A DNA stretch of 64,000 nucleotides. It comes from CAYSPT01 sp964432985 (GTDB lineage Bacteria; Muiribacteriota; CAYSPT01). This document shows positions 62,833-64,000 of the stretch, one piece after another. The notes beneath the pieces are model-generated. The model did not search any database. It saw only the letters and a list, made by a program, of their open reading frames with translations, and was not told where the DNA came from. The translations under genes were made by a program, and so were the position numbers. Each line of letters begins with the position of its first letter. Positions within the stretch are counted from its first letter, which is position 1. The stretch is taken from positions 34,529-98,528 of the forward strand of contig CAYSPT010000013.1 of NCBI GenBank assembly GCA_964432985.1, written 5' to 3'.

Positions 62833-63828
62833 ATGATCAGACGCTATTGTCTAACAGCCCTGCTGGCTCTTTTCTGCATGGTGACCTGGCTGGGTCCTGC
62901 GCAGTCCATGACCTTCATGGACAATGTCCAGGTTTTCCTGCAGAACACCACCCGGAATACCAAGGGTTTTGTCAGCAACACTTCAAACAAAATCGGCAAA
63001 TTCGCGAACGACTCAAAGACGAACGTCACCAATTTCGTCGACGATAAACGTCAGTTGTACCGGGATGTCAACACGCTTCGCGAAGGACAAAAAGAAGCTG
63101 ATTGGTTCCAGGATGAGTACAAACCAGAGCTAGAAAAAGGTCAGAAGATCACCGAGGACATGAAAAACAGCGGTTTTTTCGGCAAGATCGGCGCCGGCTT
63201 CCGGGGGCTGGCGTTCACCGGTTCCAAACGGGGCCGCCACATGATTCGCGACGGCGTCTACCTGATGGACAAGTACGACCCGGTCCTCAAACGGACCCTG
63301 GACCGGCTCGGTCCATCCGCGGAAACTGGCGAAATTTCAGACGAACAACTCCACAAAGCCGCCCAGGGAGGCGGGTTAAGAGGGGCGATAGACCGCTGGA
63401 AAAGGAACCCGTTCAAGACCATTTTCCACCCCTCCGAAATAAAGAAAGCCTATCAGGACGGCTACGACGAGACGTACAAGATAATGAAGTCCTACCGCAA
63501 CTACCGCAAGTTTCTCCACTCGGAGAAATTCGTGGCCCGCTACATTCGCAACATCGCCAAGAGAGAAATCAACAAGTCCTACGATGAGGAATGGCCCCGA
63601 CGGGAACGAGGCAAAGGCAAGATCACTCAGCGTCAGCGCCGTCAGAAACACCGTGCTCCCGACGAAGTGGGTAACCGCGGTTACATTATTTACACACCGA
63701 AGAAAGAAGATCTGTCCAAGGAAAACAAGTCCTGGACCACCAACAAAGACGGTCAACGAATTCGGATCAGAATCAAAGAGGCCGAGAAGATCGGCGTTGA
63801 CGACTCCGACGACTGGGACGACGACTGA
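62833..63828 (+). CDS. Secreted basic protein of unknown function
   Basis: I do not recognise this 332-residue protein. A signal peptide (MIRRYCLTALLALFCMVTWLG to about residue 20) is followed by a highly charged, mostly helical body rich in Lys, Arg, Asp and Asn and with few Cys. A central Gly-bearing segment (FFGKIGAGFRGLAF) and a strongly basic stretch near residues 255-280 stand out, and it ends in an acidic tail (DDSDDWDDD). The ATG at 62833 is chosen over 62815 and 62818 because GGAGG lies 9 nt upstream and the signal peptide starts there. The next gene begins 18 bp downstream and is also exported, so the two probably form an operon. Confidence 0.78.
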   Translation: MIRRYCLTALLALFCMVTWLGPAQSMTFMDNVQVFLQNTTRNTKGFVSNTSNKIGKFANDSKTNVTNFVDDKRQLYRDVNTLREGQKEADWFQDEYKPELEKGQKITEDMKNSGFFGKIGAGFRGLAFTGSKRGRHMIRDGVYLMDKYDPVLKRTLDRLGPSAETGEISDEQLHKAAQGGGLRGAIDRWKRNPFKTIFHPSEIKKAYQDGYDETYKIMKSYRNYRKFLHSEKFVARYIRNIAKREINKSYDEEWPRRERGKGKITQRQRRQKHRAPDEVGNRGYIIYTPKKEDLSKENKSWTTNKDGQRIRIRIKEAEKIGVDDSDDWDDD

Positions 63829-63846
63829 CCGGGAAGCAGGACACCG

Positions 63847-64000
63847 ATGCTCGCTCACACCGCTGTTAAGCGCACCGTAATGATGGTAGCCGCAGTGGCT
63901 CTCTGCTTTCTGGCAGCTCCATCCTTCGCCGTATCTGCTCAAGGGGCCGTATCTGCTCAAGGGGCCGTATCTGCTCAAGGGGCCGTATCTGCTCAAGGGG
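63847..64000 (+). CDS. Exported repeat protein, 5' part only
   Basis: The open frame starts at ATG 63847 and runs off the window. A signal peptide (MLAHTAVKRTVMMVAAVALC to about SFA, residues 1-28) is followed at once by copies of VSAQGA encoded by an 18-bp tandem repeat. Nothing can be said of the rest. It begins 18 bp after the secreted basic protein, so the two are likely co-transcribed. Confidence 0.75.
   Translation, partial: MLAHTAVKRTVMMVAAVALCFLAAPSFAVSAQGAVSAQGAVSAQGAVSAQG
63931..64000 (+). repeat. 18-bp in-frame tandem repeat, at least 3.9 copies
   Basis: The unit gtatctgctcaaggggcc occurs at 63931-63948, 63949-63966 and 63967-63984, and partly from 63985 to the window edge, without a mismatch. 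It encodes VSAQGA immediately after the predicted signal-peptide cleavage site. Confidence 0.95.

Overview
The window looks like the chromosome of a Gram-negative (diderm), motile, probably uncultivated bacterium of moderate GC content. The evidence is a type II secretion operon with a secretin, a TonB-dependent receptor, a Lol-type lipoprotein, a FliS flagellar chaperone, a polytopic chemoreceptor, and many proteins of kinds common in Deltaproteobacteria and neighbouring candidate phyla (HEAT/TPR Ser/Thr kinase, CFI-box C-terminal protein, YfiR family). The phylum cannot be fixed from this sequence alone. I see no phage, integrase, intact transposase or CRISPR array. Small palindromic and tandem-repeat elements are frequent between genes.

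Layout. 0-2.6 kb: a tandem-repeat leader, an exported TPR protein and a UV-damage endonuclease. 2.6-9.2 kb: a complete Yej/Opp-type peptide ABC importer on the minus strand. 9.3-11.1 kb: a small membrane protein and a YihY/BrkB protein. 11.2-21.7 kb: a tight minus-strand run of TonB-dependent receptor, YfiR-like protein, chemoreceptor with four 39-residue repeats, a 1019-residue PIG-L deacetylase/cyclic-nucleotide-binding fusion, a BshA-like glycosyltransferase, a left-handed beta-helix protein and a BshB1-like deacetylase. 22-26 kb: oligopeptidase B and a subtilase, convergent on a shared terminator. 26-28 kb: FliS, a STAS protein and a NarL-type regulator, preceded by an intergenic region with DnaA-box-like motifs. 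28-33 kb: an RF-like peptidyl-tRNA hydrolase, an adenylate cyclase, a uridine-kinase-like enzyme, a membrane protein and tRNA-Val/tRNA-Asp. 33-42 kb: a HEAT-TPR Ser/Thr kinase divergent from an ABC ATPase and an ABC-permease/CPBP-protease fusion, an LRR lipoprotein, tRNA-Leu and a membrane protein.

42.2-54.6 kb holds a type II secretion operon, gspC-D-(SLH gene)-E-F-H-I-J-K-L-M. It lacks gspG: the place where gspG normally sits holds a 177-bp palindromic element. Upstream of the operon, past a terminator and a REP-like inverted repeat, is a 2012-residue exported protein with a CFI-box-type C-terminal anchor, a plausible secretion substrate. Its long leader contains a sigma-54-like -24/-12 motif. 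The window ends with an M42/M28-like peptidase, an unknown secreted protein and the first 154 bases of an exported repeat protein.

The strongest candidates for an undescribed system are the 11.2-21.7 kb sensor/deacetylase operon and the gspG-less, SLH-containing secretion operon with its giant CFI-box neighbour.
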